NCBI RefSeq assembly: GCF_900156265.1
Contig: NZ_FTNE01000010.1
Coordinates: 72,339 to 136,338, forward strand
Length of the DNA stretch: 64,000 nt
Direction: 5' to 3'
From: Acidiphilium rubrum
GTDB taxonomy: Bacteria; Pseudomonadota; Alphaproteobacteria; Acetobacterales; Acetobacteraceae
Part shown: piece after piece, positions 27,064 to 35,612 of the stretch
Layout of the letters: each line of letters opens with the position of its first letter
Position numbering within the stretch: the first letter of the stretch is position 1
Position numbers and translations under genes: made by a program
The notes under the pieces: generated by a model
Seen by the model: only the letters and a program-made list of their open reading frames with translations
Databases searched by the model: none
What the model was told of the DNA's origin: nothing

Positions 27064-28145
27064 GAACCTGAAGTAGCGGCTTCCCGGAATTCCTCAAGCG
27101 GTGCCGGCTCCAACGAACGCAGCCGTTCGATCAACATGGCGACATGGTCGGGCGGGGTTTCCGGCACGATGCCGTGGCCGAGGTTGAAAATATGAGGCAC
27201 GCCGGCCATTTCGCGGGCGATTCGTTCCACTGCGTGGTCGAGCGAAACCCCACCCGCCCGCAACAGCAACGGATCCAGATTCCCTTGTAACGCCACTTTG
27301 CGCGGCAGTAACCGCGCAAGGCTCGGCGCATCCGTGCCGGTATCCATACCAAATCCGGCAATCCCGGTCTCGGCAATATACGGCAGCGCCATCAACCCCG
27401 CGAGGCGCGGAAACCCAATGATCGGCACATCCGGATGCCGCGCCTGCAGCGCATCGACAATCCGCACCGTCGGGTGAATCACATGCGCACGAAACAAATC
27501 GGGCGGCAGCAACCCGGCCCAGGAGTCGAACAGCATCACGCAATCCGCCCCGGCCTCGATCTGCCAGGACAGGTAATCGATCGTCGCGGTGGTCACCAAC
27601 TCGATCACCGCAGCCACCAGCCCCGGATCGCTGTAGATCAGTCCCATGGTGCGCGCGAAATTGCCGCCCTTGCCGTCGAGCATGTAACACGCAACCGTGA
27701 ACGGGCTACCGGCAAACCCGATCAAGGTGCAGCGCGGCGGCAGATCGGTCCGCACGCGCGAAACCGTTTCCATCACCGATTCCGTGCCCGGCTTCAACCG
27801 GTTCAGATCGAGCGCATCCAGCCCCGCCAAATCCTCGATCCGCTCCATCAGCGGGCCTTCGCCCTCGGCATACCGCAGCTTCTGCCCCAGCGCCCAAGGC
27901 AGGATCAGAATATCGCTGAACAATATCGCCGCATCCATGCCGAACCGGCGCACCGGCTGCAGCGTCACTTCCGTCGCCATTGCCGGCGTCGTGCTCAGAG
28001 CAATGAAGTTCCCCGCGGTCGCCCGCAGCTTGCGATACTCCGGCAGATACCGCCCGGCCTGACGCATCAGCCACACCGGCGGCGGCCAGATCGCCTCCCC
28101 CGCAAGAACCCGCAAAATCGGCCGATCGATCATTTTCCCCGTCAT
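27060..28145 (-). CDS. hemE: Uroporphyrinogen decarboxylase
   Basis: A 361-residue TIM-barrel enzyme that removes four carboxyl groups from uroporphyrinogen III to give coproporphyrinogen III. The signature PVWLMRQAGRYLPEYR is near residue 25 and GFAGSPFTVACYML near 145; the C-terminus has FNLGHGIVPETPPDHV. Internal Met5 is an alternative start, with GGGG before it. The gene borders the candidate origin on its upstream side, the arrangement known from Caulobacter crescentus and Rickettsia. Confidence 0.96.
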   Translation of the reverse strand: MTGKMIDRPILRVLAGEAIWPPPVWLMRQAGRYLPEYRKLRATAGNFIALSTTPAMATEVTLQPVRRFGMDAAILFSDILILPWALGQKLRYAEGEGPLMERIEDLAGLDALDLNRLKPGTESVMETVSRVRTDLPPRCTLIGFAGSPFTVACYMLDGKGGNFARTMGLIYSDPGLVAAVIELVTTATIDYLSWQIEAGADCVMLFDSWAGLLPPDLFRAHVIHPTVRIVDALQARHPDVPIIGFPRLAGLMALPYIAETGIAGFGMDTGTDAPSLARLLPRKVALQGNLDPLLLRAGGVSLDHAVERIAREMAGVPHIFNLGHGIVPETPPDHVAMLIERLRSLEPAPLEEFREAATSGS

Positions 28146-28413
28146 GGACCCGGACTACCTTTTAAATGTTTTAGATTAAAGAATGGTTGTGGAAGTTAAC
28201 CCTGTGAATCATGTGGAACCCCGCTCACCCCACAACAATACACAAACTTATCCACAGCCAGAGTCCGGTTTTAATCGGCTGATTCTACGTCAAACCCTGG
28301 ATTTTTCCACATTTGCATAAACGCCAGCCCACAACAATCCACAGCGAATCAGGATTCCGGAGTTATCCGACTTCTCCACCGGCGACCCTATCCGGCTCCG
28401 AGTTATCCACGCT
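28146..28413. other. oriC: Candidate chromosomal replication origin (oriC)
   Basis: This 268-bp spacer between divergent hemE and ppsR has several DnaA-box-like nonamers: TTATCCACA at 28248-28256 (perfect), TTATCCACG at 28403-28411, TTTTCCACA at 28303-28311, CAATCCACA at 28335-28343 and TTATCCGAC at 28363-28371, plus TGTGGAAGT and TGTGGAACC on the other strand near 28188 and 28212. An A/T-rich stretch (TTTAAATGTTTTAGATTAAA, 28161-28180) could be the unwinding element. The hemE-origin-RP001-type gene order matches the mapped Caulobacter origin. I found no CtrA site with the TTAA-N7-TTAA spacing. Confidence 0.85.
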
Positions 28414-29313
28414 ATGAGCAGGTTCATGGACGGTAAACGCCTCAATCTCCACCTCGTCTCGGACGCGACCGGCGACACGCTCAACGCCGTCGCCCGCGCG
28501 GTGACCGCCCAGTTCGAAGGGGCCGATATCCACCTGCACCGCTGGAGCCTGATCCGCTCACGCCTGCAATTGCACCGCGTGCTCGAAGGCATCGAAGCCG
28601 AACGTGGCCCGGTCCTGTCCAGCCTGGTCGATGAAGCCTTGCGCGGCGAACTCGCCCAGGCGTGCGAGCGCCTCGGCCTGCGCCTGCTCCATATGCTCGA
28701 TCCGGTGTTCAAACTGCTGGCCGATGAACTCGGCACCCCGGTCCGCGCGACACCCGGCCGGCAATACGTGCTCGACGCGGATTACTTCCGCCGGATCGAC
28801 GCCATGCACTACGTGCTCTCACACGACGATGGCCAGGCGATGCGCGGCCTCGCCGAAGCCGATGTCATCCTGGTCGGCGTCTCCCGCTCCTCGAAAACGC
28901 CAACCGCCTTCTACCTTGCCAACCGCGGCGTCAAAGCCGCCAATATCCCGCTGGTCCCCAGCCTCGCCGTGCCCGATGTGCTCGATGAACCACGCTGCCC
29001 CGTGATCGGCCTGTTCATCGACGCCGCCCCCCTGATCGAAATCCGCCGCCACCGCCTGCGCCTGCTCGGCGCCACCACCACACCAGGTGCTGCCTTCCAG
29101 CGCGACCGCGAAGACTACATCGATGAAGACGCCGTGGAAGCCGAACTCCTCTGGGCCCGCCGCCTCTGCTCCACGCGCGGCTGGCCCACCGTCAACGTCA
29201 CCCGCCGCTCGATCGAGGAAACCGCTGCCGCCGTGCTGCGGATGATGGAAACGTGGCATGATCGGCGGGATAAGGAGAAGGCCAAGGGGCTTCGCCCCCT
29301 GGACCCCCACTAA
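28414..29313 (+). CDS. ppsR: PpsR/PDRP, pyruvate phosphate dikinase or PEP synthase regulatory protein
   Basis: A DUF299 protein, 299 residues, that both phosphorylates (using ADP) and dephosphorylates its target enzyme at the carbon switch point between pyruvate and PEP. The N-terminal [20 protein letters not shown], the P-loop-like [18 protein letters not shown] and [11 protein letters not shown] are family hallmarks. The final residues ([13 protein letters not shown]) and the stop codon are encoded by the left arm of palindromic repeat copy 3, so the normal C-terminus has been replaced or extended by the repeat. It may start at Met5 (MDGKRLN). Confidence 0.92.
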   Translation: MSRFMDGKRLNLHLVSDATGDTLNAVARAVTAQFEGADIHLHRWSLIRSRLQLHRVLEGIEAERGPVLSSLVDEALRGELAQACERLGLRLLHMLDPVFKLLADELGTPVRATPGRQYVLDADYFRRIDAMHYVLSHDDGQAMRGLAEADVILVGVSRSSKTPTAFYLANRGVKAANIPLVPSLAVPDVLDEPRCPVIGLFIDAAPLIEIRRHRLRLLGATTTPGAAFQRDREDYIDEDAVEAELLWARRLCSTRGWPTVNVTRRSIEETAAAVLRMMETWHDRRDKEKAKGLRPLDPH

Positions 29314-29479
29314 GGGCGGAGCCCTTAGAACCCGCTAGTTTTAGGCAAGGGGAGGGCGCTGCCTCGGACTTTCCGCTGATCTGGCCTGGGTCGCCCTCCC
29401 CTTGCCTAAAACTAATGGATTTTAAAGGCTCCGCCTTTAACGGGGGTCCAGGGGGCAGAGCCCCTTGGCCTTCTTCTTA
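29271..29479. repeat. Complex palindromic repeat, copy 3
   Basis: Arm type 2 on the left, type 1 on the right, central loop in the plus orientation. The outer arms TAAGGAGAAGGCCAAGGGGC (inside ppsR) and its near-perfect reverse complement GCCCCTTGGCCTTCTTCTTA on the right differ from the AAGCAAGG/CCTTGCTT ends of copies 1, 2 and 4, yet still match each other. It lies between ppsR and a convergent tRNA gene. Confidence 0.9.
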
Positions 29480-29510
29480 ACCGACCAACCAAGCCAGATA
29501 TCCATCAATC

Positions 29511-29584
29511 TGGAGCGGGTAGCGGGAATCGAACCCGCGCGTCGAGCTTGGGAAGCTCACAGGCTACCATTACATCATACCCGC
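29511..29584 (-). tRNA. tRNA-Gly (anticodon CCC)
   Basis: Seventy-four bases including an encoded CCA end. The acceptor stem GCGGGTA/TACCCGC and the T arm GCGGG-TTCGATT-CCCGC pair perfectly. The anticodon loop TTCCCAA with stem TGAGC/GCTCG gives anticodon CCC, reading GGG codons. The D stem is weak (one mismatch and one G-U type pair) but the AATGGTA loop is normal. Confidence 0.95.
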
Positions 29585-29707
29585 CTCGGGGCGTGTTTTA
29601 CGGCGCTGTTGAGCCGGGCGCAACTGCTCGCGGGTGTGTGTTGGCGGGGTCTGTTGCGTGCTGGGGTCGATGCGGGTGATGATGGGGCAGGTTTGGAGGA
29701 AATTCGG

Positions 29708-31792
29708 ATGAACGATCATGTCATACCGTCTCTTGTGCCGCCGGTTGCAGTGCGCCAGCCGAAGCGCATCGAGCAGCTCGGCCGCGTGCGGACCGATGAT
29801 TATGCCTGGATGAAGGACGACAACTGGCAGGCGGTGTTGCGCGACCCTGCCGTGTTGCGGCCGGATATCCGTGCGCATTTATTGGCGGAAAACGCGTACA
29901 CCGCTGGTGTGCTGGCCGGCACCGAGGACTTGCAGGAAGAATTGCGAGCCGAAATGAAGGCGCGGATCAAGCAGGATGATGCATCGGTCCCGAAGCCGGA
30001 TGGTCCGTTCGCTTATTATCGGCGGTATGATCCAGGTGCGGAGCATCCGATCTATGTCCGCACGCCGCGGGCCGGCGGTGCTGAGGCGATCCTGCTCGAT
30101 GCCGATGCGCAGGCGAAGGGCCATGCGTATTATCGGGTGATCGGGGCGCGGCACAGTCCGGATCATGCCTGGTTCGCCTATGCCGAGGATGCTCAGGGCT
30201 CGGAAGTGTATCAGGTCCGGGTCAAATCTCTGGCAACCGGCGCGCTGTTGCCTGGCGTGATCGAATCCTGTTCGGGCGATTTCGCGTGGTCACCCTGTTC
30301 GCGCTATCTGTTTTGGACGTTCCGCGACGACAATGGCCGGCCGACCCGGATTTTCCGCCGCGCGATCGGCGATTCCGAAGATGTTCTGATCTATGAGGAA
30401 CCGGACGAGGGTTTTTTCATCGGCGTCGAGGCGTCGGCGTCCGGCGGTTCCATTTTCATCACCTGCGGCAACCAGGAAACCAGCGAGATCTGGCGGATTC
30501 CCGGCGATGAGCCGACGGCGATGCCGGTTGTCATCGAGCCCCGCACGCCGGGGCTGCGCTATGAGGTCGAGGATTGGGCCGATCGGCTGGTGATCCGCAC
30601 CAATGCCGATGGCGCGGTCGATTTCAAGCTGGTCGAAGCGCCGTTTGCCGCACCGGGCCGGGCGCAGTGGCGCGACATCGTGGCGCATCGGCCCGGCCGG
30701 TTCATTGTTTCTGCCATGGTTCTGCGGGATTATCTGATCCGGGTCGAGCGGATCGAGGCGAACAACCGCATCATCCTTCGCACGCGTGCCGGCACCGAAA
30801 CGGCCATTGCGGTCGACGAGGCGGCTTATGTACTCAGCCTCGATCCCGGCTACGAGTTCGATACCGCGACGATCGGGTATATCTATTCATCGCCGACCAC
30901 GCCGCGCCAATGGTTCGACTATGATATCCCGAGCGGTGCGCGGACCCTGCGCAAATCGCAGGAAATCCCCTCCGGCCACGATCCGGCACGCTACGAAACC
31001 CGCCGCCTCACCGCAACGGCGGCGGATGGTGCGACGATTCCGGTCACCGTGCTGCTGCGCCGGGATACGCCGACCGATGGTTCGGCGCCGGTGCATCTCT
31101 ACGGCTATGGCTCGTATGGTTTCGCGATCGACCCGTGGTTTCAGCCGAACATCCTCAGCTTGGTCGATCGCGGCTGGATTCACGTGATCGCGCATATCCG
31201 CGGCGGCACCGAGAAGGGCTGGAACTGGTTTCTCGACGGCCGTGGTGCGAAGAAAATGAACAGTTTCACCGATTTCATCGCGGTGGCGGACCATCTGATC
31301 GCCCAGGGCTACACCAAACCCGGCCGCATCGTCGCGCATGGCGGTTCCGCCGGCGGGTTGTTGATGGGGGCGGTCTATAATTTCCGCCCCGATCTCTGGG
31401 CCGGCGTGATCGCGGCGGTCCCGTTCGTCGATGTGCTCAACACGATTTCCGACGATACCTTGCCGCTCACCCCGCCGGAATGGCCCGAATGGGGCAACCC
31501 GCTGATCGACCCGGTCGCCTACGACACGATCGCCGCCTATTCGCCCTATGACAACATCGGACCGTACGCCTACCCGCCGCTGCTGGCGACCGGCGGCCTG
31601 TCCGACCCGCGGGTAACCTATTGGGAGCCGGCCAAATTCGTCGCCAAACTGCGCGATTTCACAACCGGCGATGCGCCGATCATGCTGAAAATCGACATGG
31701 ATGCCGGACACGCCGGTGCCGCGGGACGGTTCGATGCGCTCAAATTGATGGCGACCAATTATGCATTCGCCATCTGGGCCATACAAAGATGA
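29708..31792 (+). CDS. ptrB: Oligopeptidase B (S9A prolyl-oligopeptidase family)
   Basis: 694 residues: a seven-bladed propeller domain, then an alpha/beta-hydrolase domain. The catalytic Ser is about residue 547 in HGGSAGGLLMG, the Asp lies in GGLSDPRVTYWEPAKF and the His in DAGHAGAAGRF. HIRGGTEKGWNWFLDGRGAKKMNSFTDF is the family motif before the active site. Oligopeptidase B cuts short peptides after Arg or Lys in the cytoplasm. The start has a strong GGAGG nine bases upstream, whereas a longer reading would run back through the tRNA gene. It is monocistronic, ending at a hairpin. Confidence 0.93.
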   Translation: MNDHVIPSLVPPVAVRQPKRIEQLGRVRTDDYAWMKDDNWQAVLRDPAVLRPDIRAHLLAENAYTAGVLAGTEDLQEELRAEMKARIKQDDASVPKPDGPFAYYRRYDPGAEHPIYVRTPRAGGAEAILLDADAQAKGHAYYRVIGARHSPDHAWFAYAEDAQGSEVYQVRVKSLATGALLPGVIESCSGDFAWSPCSRYLFWTFRDDNGRPTRIFRRAIGDSEDVLIYEEPDEGFFIGVEASASGGSIFITCGNQETSEIWRIPGDEPTAMPVVIEPRTPGLRYEVEDWADRLVIRTNADGAVDFKLVEAPFAAPGRAQWRDIVAHRPGRFIVSAMVLRDYLIRVERIEANNRIILRTRAGTETAIAVDEAAYVLSLDPGYEFDTATIGYIYSSPTTPRQWFDYDIPSGARTLRKSQEIPSGHDPARYETRRLTATAADGATIPVTVLLRRDTPTDGSAPVHLYGYGSYGFAIDPWFQPNILSLVDRGWIHVIAHIRGGTEKGWNWFLDGRGAKKMNSFTDFIAVADHLIAQGYTKPGRIVAHGGSAGGLLMGAVYNFRPDLWAGVIAAVPFVDVLNTISDDTLPLTPPEWPEWGNPLIDPVAYDTIAAYSPYDNIGPYAYPPLLATGGLSDPRVTYWEPAKFVAKLRDFTTGDAPIMLKIDMDAGHAGAAGRFDALKLMATNYAFAIWAIQR

Positions 31793-31795
31793 AGA

Positions 31796-31825
31796 AAGGG
31801 TTCTTTTTGAAAGAAAAGAACCCTT
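31796..31825. terminator. Short A/T-rich hairpin repeat, copy S2, at a convergent gene junction
   Basis: AAGGGTTCTTTT pairs with AAAAGAACCCTT over 12 bp with a six-base loop. It follows the ptrB stop by three bases and overlaps the dnaQ stop on the opposite strand, so it should stop transcription in both directions. Confidence 0.8.
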
Positions 31826-32498
31826 ATTCCCGCCGCCAGACCGCATCCTTGATCGTCGCCACGAACGCGTCATGCGCGGCGCGGTCGTCGTCGCTTACCG
31901 GCATAAACCGCGCCGTTCGCGTGCCGCTGTGCTGATATTCCACCAGCGTCAGCCCGGCATCGGCCGCGAGATCGAAGCCGCGCTGCCGCCCGCCGGTGAG
32001 TTCGACGTAGACTTCCGCCAGCAATTTGCAGTCGAGCAGCGCATTATGGGTGGTCCGCGCCGACAGATCGATCTCGAATCGCCGGCATAGCGCATCGAGG
32101 CTGTTCGGCATGCCGGGAAACCGCGCTTTCGCCAGCACCAGCGTATCGATCATCCGGCCCCGGTCCAGCGGCGGCCGCCCGATCCGGCCGAACTCGGCAT
32201 CGAGGAACCCGAAATCGAATGCGGCATTATGCGCGACCAGCGGATCATCGCCGAAAAACGCCAGCAGATCGGGGGCGATCTCGGCAAATTTCGGCTTGCC
32301 CGCGACATCGGCGTTGGTAATGCCGTGAATCCGGCTGGCATCGCCCGGAATATCGCGCTCGGGATCGATCAGGCGGTGAAACGTACGATTGGTCGGCAGA
32401 TCGTTGTGCAACTCGATCGCCGCAACCTCGATCACCCGATCCCCGTGCAGCGGATCGAGGCCGGTGGTCTCGGTGTCGAACAGAATTGAGCGCGTCAT
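31824..32498 (-). CDS. dnaQ: DNA polymerase III epsilon subunit (proofreading 3'-5' exonuclease)
   Basis: About 224 residues of a DEDDh exonuclease: ExoI SILFDTETTGLDP, ExoII VAHNAAFDFGFLDAEF and ExoIII THNALLDCKLLAEVY. RIHGITNADV is also typical of the replicative epsilon subunit. It proofreads for the alpha subunit. The start given is MTRSIL; an ATG 21 bases upstream has a better Shine-Dalgarno (GGAG) and would add seven residues. It points away from the ribbon-helix-helix gene, with which it shares a promoter region. Confidence 0.93.
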   Translation of the reverse strand: MTRSILFDTETTGLDPLHGDRVIEVAAIELHNDLPTNRTFHRLIDPERDIPGDASRIHGITNADVAGKPKFAEIAPDLLAFFGDDPLVAHNAAFDFGFLDAEFGRIGRPPLDRGRMIDTLVLAKARFPGMPNSLDALCRRFEIDLSARTTHNALLDCKLLAEVYVELTGGRQRGFDLAADAGLTLVEYQHSGTRTARFMPVSDDDRAAHDAFVATIKDAVWRRE

Positions 32499-32550
32499 AA
32501 CCGAGTCTTGCGCCGGCATGGACTCCGGTTCAACCAGCACGATCGACGTC

Positions 32551-32619
32551 GATTATACATATATTATTGACATAAACATTACCTGATTATACATATAATA
32601 ACCACACAGGAGATCCACC
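32551..32619 (+). promoter_or_regulatory. Promoter with paired operator-like direct repeats
   Basis: GATTATACATATA occurs twice (32551-32563 and 32585-32597), 34 bases apart. Between them is TTGACA (32567-32572) with TACATA 17 bases later inside the second repeat, a plausible -35/-10 pair. AGGAG lies seven bases before the ATG of the downstream gene. The arrangement suggests self-repression by the ribbon-helix-helix protein. Confidence 0.6.
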
Positions 32620-32835
32620 ATGGCCGAGAAAGTACGTCTGAACCTGCTGGTCTCACCCGAGTTGAACGACCGGCTCGATACCATCGCCGCCTCCGCCGGA
32701 GCCACCAAGACCGATGTGATCCGCCAAGCCATCGCCTTGATGGAGGTCGCGCATCAAGCCAAGCGCGAGTCCAAGCATATCGGCATCGCCTCCGACCGGA
32801 ACAAACTCGAAACCGAGTTCGTCGGCCTGCTCTGA
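32620..32835 (+). CDS. Ribbon-helix-helix DNA-binding protein
   Basis: 71 residues. VRLNLLVSPELNDRLDTIAASAGATKTDVIRQAIALME fits the CopG/Arc ribbon-helix-helix fold: a short beta strand (KVRLNLLVS) then two helices with the conserved turn GATKTDV. The tail is polar and could bind a partner, as antitoxin tails do. It is followed three bases later by a small membrane protein gene. It probably dimerises and binds the repeats in its own promoter. Confidence 0.8.
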   Translation: MAEKVRLNLLVSPELNDRLDTIAASAGATKTDVIRQAIALMEVAHQAKRESKHIGIASDRNKLETEFVGLL

Positions 32836-32838
32836 TCC

Positions 32839-33120
32839 ATGCCGCCGCAGGAAATCGATTTTTCCGGGCGTCTCGCGGCTGAAATCATGGTTCGACCGCC
32901 GGAACCCCCCGAAGACGCCGCTTTGCGCCGCCGCAAGGACTGGCTGGTGTTTCTGCTGATCTTCGGTTCGATCATCCTGCTCGGCCTGCTCGCCATCTAC
33001 GAAGGCTTTCTCGATCCCACCGCCAGCGCCTCGTCGCGCCATTGGGGCCAGACCGCGGTATCCGCCCTGTTCACCGGCGGCATCAGCTTCATCCTCGGCC
33101 AGAAAACGGCTACGCGATAA
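32839..33120 (+). CDS. Small two-segment membrane protein paired with the RHH regulator
   Basis: 93 residues, not recognised as a named family. A polar N-terminus with a Pro/Glu run (VRPPEPPEDAALRRRKDW) leads into a clear membrane segment at about 35-54 (WLVFLLIFGSIILLGLLAIY) and a weaker hydrophobic helix at about 72-87. Positive residues before the first segment suggest a cytoplasmic N-terminus. It follows the RHH gene with no room for a separate promoter. The 3' end overlaps the convergent coaE by 11 bases. The function is unknown; a toxin or a membrane anchor are both possible. Confidence 0.6.
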   Translation: MPPQEIDFSGRLAAEIMVRPPEPPEDAALRRRKDWLVFLLIFGSIILLGLLAIYEGFLDPTASASSRHWGQTAVSALFTGGISFILGQKTATR

Positions 33121-33697
33121 ACTGCCGTGCAATAAACCGCTGTACCGCCCGCACCGTTGCCCCGCGCGACAAACCGGTGAAAATGACCACCTCCGCCCGC
33201 CGCCGCTTCTCGGCATCCGGCATCTGCAGGCCAATGATCCGTGCAATCTCCGCCTTGGCCAGCCCGCGCCGGCGCACCCGCGCCACCTGGACCGATCGCG
33301 GGGCCGAAACCGTCACCGCGACATCAACCCGCCGCTCACCACCGGTCTCGAACAGCAACGGAATATCCAGCACCACCGCCCGCACCCGCCGGCGCCGCGC
33401 CTGGGCCAGAAACCGCCCCTCCGCGCGCCGCACCATCCGGTGCATGATCGCCTCCAGCCGCCGCCGCGCCGCGCCATCGGCCAGCACCACCGCCCGCAGC
33501 GCCGCCCGATCCAGCACGTCCCCGCGCACCACGCCGGGAAACGCCGCCGCAATCGCCGGGAGCGCCGCACCACCCGGCGCCTGCAACCGCCGCACCACCG
33601 CATCCGCATCGAACACCGGCACGCCACGGCGGCGAAACATCGAAGCCACCGTCGATTTGCCCATCCCGATCCCGCCGGTCAGGCCAATGATCCTCAC
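33110..33697 (-). CDS. coaE: Dephospho-CoA kinase
   Basis: 195 residues, last step of coenzyme A synthesis. The P-loop GLTGGIGMGKST is at residues 5-16; VFDADAVVRRL and VVLDIPLLFETGGERRVD are the other conserved blocks. It starts with GTG, whose first bases overlap the aroE stop (GTGA). The protein is unusually Arg-rich but all motifs are present. Confidence 0.94.
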   Translation of the reverse strand: MRIIGLTGGIGMGKSTVASMFRRRGVPVFDADAVVRRLQAPGGAALPAIAAAFPGVVRGDVLDRAALRAVVLADGAARRRLEAIMHRMVRRAEGRFLAQARRRRVRAVVLDIPLLFETGGERRVDVAVTVSAPRSVQVARVRRRGLAKAEIARIIGLQMPDAEKRRRAEVVIFTGLSRGATVRAVQRFIARQFIA

Positions 33698-34524
33698 GTC
33701 AGCAAATCGCCCGCAACCACGCGATACAGCGCCTCATCCACCACCGGCGTCACCCCGAACCACGCGGCAAACCCCGGCACTGCCTGATGCAGCAGCATCC
33801 CCAACCCCTCCACCGCCCGCAGCCCGCGCGCCCGCGCAGCCGCCAGCAACGGCGTTTCCAGCGGCACATACACAATATCCGCCACCGCCAGACCCGCAGG
33901 CGCCCGCGCCAGATCGAGCGTGAGCGACTGATGCCCCGCCATCCCGAGCGATGTCGTGTTGATCACCAGCGCATGATCACCGAGCGCCGCCGCCCGATCC
34001 TCCCACCCGATCACACCGCCGCCGATCGTCGCCGCAAGCCGCGCCGCCCGGTCCTCGGTCCGATTGCAAAAATGCACGACCACCCCGGCATCGAGCAGCG
34101 CCGCGCCGATCGGCCGCGCCGCACCGCCCGCCCCCAGCACCAGCGCAGGTCCCGCCGCCGGATCAACCCCATGCGCCCGCAGATTGGCCATGAACCCCAC
34201 CCCGTCGGTGTTGGAACCGACCATCCGCCCGTCGCGAAACACCAGCGTGTTCACCGCGCCCGCCCGCCGCGCGCTGGGTGCCACCTCATCGCACAAGGCA
34301 AACGCCGCCTCCTTGTGCGGAATCGTCACATTCGCGCCGACAAACCCCATCCGCGCCAAAGCCGCCACACACACCGCAAAATCCTCCGGCCGGATCGGCA
34401 GCGGCAGATACGCCCCATCGATCCCATGCCGCTTCAGCCAGGTGCCATGCAGCAACGGCGAACGCGAATGCGCCACCGGCCAGCCAATTACACCTGCTAG
34501 GGACGCCCGCGCTGTGATAGTCAT
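33694..34524 (-). CDS. aroE: Shikimate dehydrogenase
   Basis: 276 residues; reduces 3-dehydroshikimate with NADPH. The substrate site GWPVAHSRSPLLHGTWL and VTIPHKEAAF (catalytic Lys) are near the N-terminus, SNTDGVGF follows, and the dinucleotide-binding LVLGAGGAARPIGAALLDAG is at about 128. It forms a two-gene operon with coaE, a common alphaproteobacterial pairing near the origin. Confidence 0.95.
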   Translation of the reverse strand: MTITARASLAGVIGWPVAHSRSPLLHGTWLKRHGIDGAYLPLPIRPEDFAVCVAALARMGFVGANVTIPHKEAAFALCDEVAPSARRAGAVNTLVFRDGRMVGSNTDGVGFMANLRAHGVDPAAGPALVLGAGGAARPIGAALLDAGVVVHFCNRTEDRAARLAATIGGGVIGWEDRAAALGDHALVINTTSLGMAGHQSLTLDLARAPAGLAVADIVYVPLETPLLAAARARGLRAVEGLGMLLHQAVPGFAAWFGVTPVVDEALYRVVAGDLLT

Positions 34525-34570
34525 GCTCTGGTTCGATCACGCCGGGCGGCGTGGGGCAAGGAAGGGTAGG

Positions 34571-34604
34571 GCTTCTTTTTTGAAAAAAAGAAGCAAAAAA
34601 CTTT
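34571..34604. repeat. Short A/T-rich hairpin repeat, copy S3
   Basis: GCTTCTTTTTT and AAAAAAGAAGC form an 11-bp stem with a two-base loop, followed by AAAAAACTTTC. This copy lies between divergent aroE and purU, so it is not simply a terminator of a gene beside it. Confidence 0.8.
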
Positions 34605-34732
34605 CTTGAATCTGGGCCACGGGTCTTTTGGGGGCATGAGGCCACTCACAAAAAAGACGGTGCTGCCCTCTCACGCAATCGTCCTAAATCTGCCAGCATC
34701 GCGTCAACCGAACCACGGAGCGATGCCGACCC

Positions 34733-35584
34733 ATGACCACCGCCATCCTGACCCTGTCCTGCCACAACCGCCCCGGCATCGTCGGCGCGGTCGGCAATTT
34801 CCTCTACGAACACGGACTGGACATCCGCGAAGCCCAACAATTCGACGATCGCGCCAGCGGCCAGTTCTTCATGCGCGTCGTCTTCGCCCCGCTCGACGCC
34901 GGCACCACCCTGCCGCCGGCCGATTTCACCCCCATAGCGACCCAGTTCGGCATGAATTGGGCGATCACCGACCCCACGCACCGCCCCCGCGCCATGATCC
35001 TGGTCTCGCGCTTCGATCATTGCCTGGTCGATCTGCTCTACCGCCAACGCACCGGCGAACTGCCGATGGACATCGCCGGCATCATCGCCAACCACGAACG
35101 CAGCACCTACGAACATCTCGACCTCGATGGCATTCCGTTCCACCATCTGCCGATCACGCCGGACACCAAAATGGAACAGGAAGGCGAAATCTGGCGCCTG
35201 GTGCGCGAATCCGGCGCCGAGCTCGTCATCCTCGCCCGCTACATGCAGGTGCTGTCAGACGCGCTGGTCGCCAAACTCGCGGGCCGCTGCATCAATATCC
35301 ACCACTCGTTCCTGCCCGGCTTCAAAGGCGCCAAACCCTACCACCAGGCCTATGCGCGCGGCGTCAAACTGATCGGCGCCACCGCGCACTACGTCACCAC
35401 CGCGCTCGATGAAGGCCCGATCATCGAACAGGACGTCGAACGCATCTCCCATGGCGACACACCCGAAGTCCTGGTCCGCAAAGGCCGTGACATCGAACGC
35501 CGCGTGCTGGCCCGCGCCGTCCTGTTTCACGTCGAACGGCGCGTCTTCATCAGCGGCAGCAAAACCGTGGTCTTCCCCGGCTGA
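34733..35584 (+). CDS. purU: Formyltetrahydrofolate deformylase
   Basis: 283 residues: an N-terminal ACT-type domain ([26 protein letters not shown]) and a formyltransferase-like domain with [19 protein letters not shown] and [20 protein letters not shown], which hold the catalytic Asn, His and Asp of the family. It frees formate from 10-formyl-THF, balancing one-carbon pools. In several bacteria it helps dispose of the formaldehyde-derived units from betaine breakdown, so it may serve the demethylation operon 20 kb away, though nothing here links the two directly. Confidence 0.93.
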   Translation: MTTAILTLSCHNRPGIVGAVGNFLYEHGLDIREAQQFDDRASGQFFMRVVFAPLDAGTTLPPADFTPIATQFGMNWAITDPTHRPRAMILVSRFDHCLVDLLYRQRTGELPMDIAGIIANHERSTYEHLDLDGIPFHHLPITPDTKMEQEGEIWRLVRESGAELVILARYMQVLSDALVAKLAGRCINIHHSFLPGFKGAKPYHQAYARGVKLIGATAHYVTTALDEGPIIEQDVERISHGDTPEVLVRKGRDIERRVLARAVLFHVERRVFISGSKTVVFPG

Positions 35585-35612
35585 TCCGCGCAAGCGCGGC
35601 CGTGTATTTTAT

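Noticed and set aside
28161..28199. Possible CtrA box (TTAA pairs) in the origin region
   Set aside because: The TTAA copies are spaced 10 and 16 bases apart, not 7, so they do not fit the known site.
29465..29707. N-terminal extension of ptrB by 81 codons
   Set aside because: It would run through the tRNA-Gly gene and part of the palindromic repeat; the downstream ATG has a strong GGAGG and the conserved family N-terminus.
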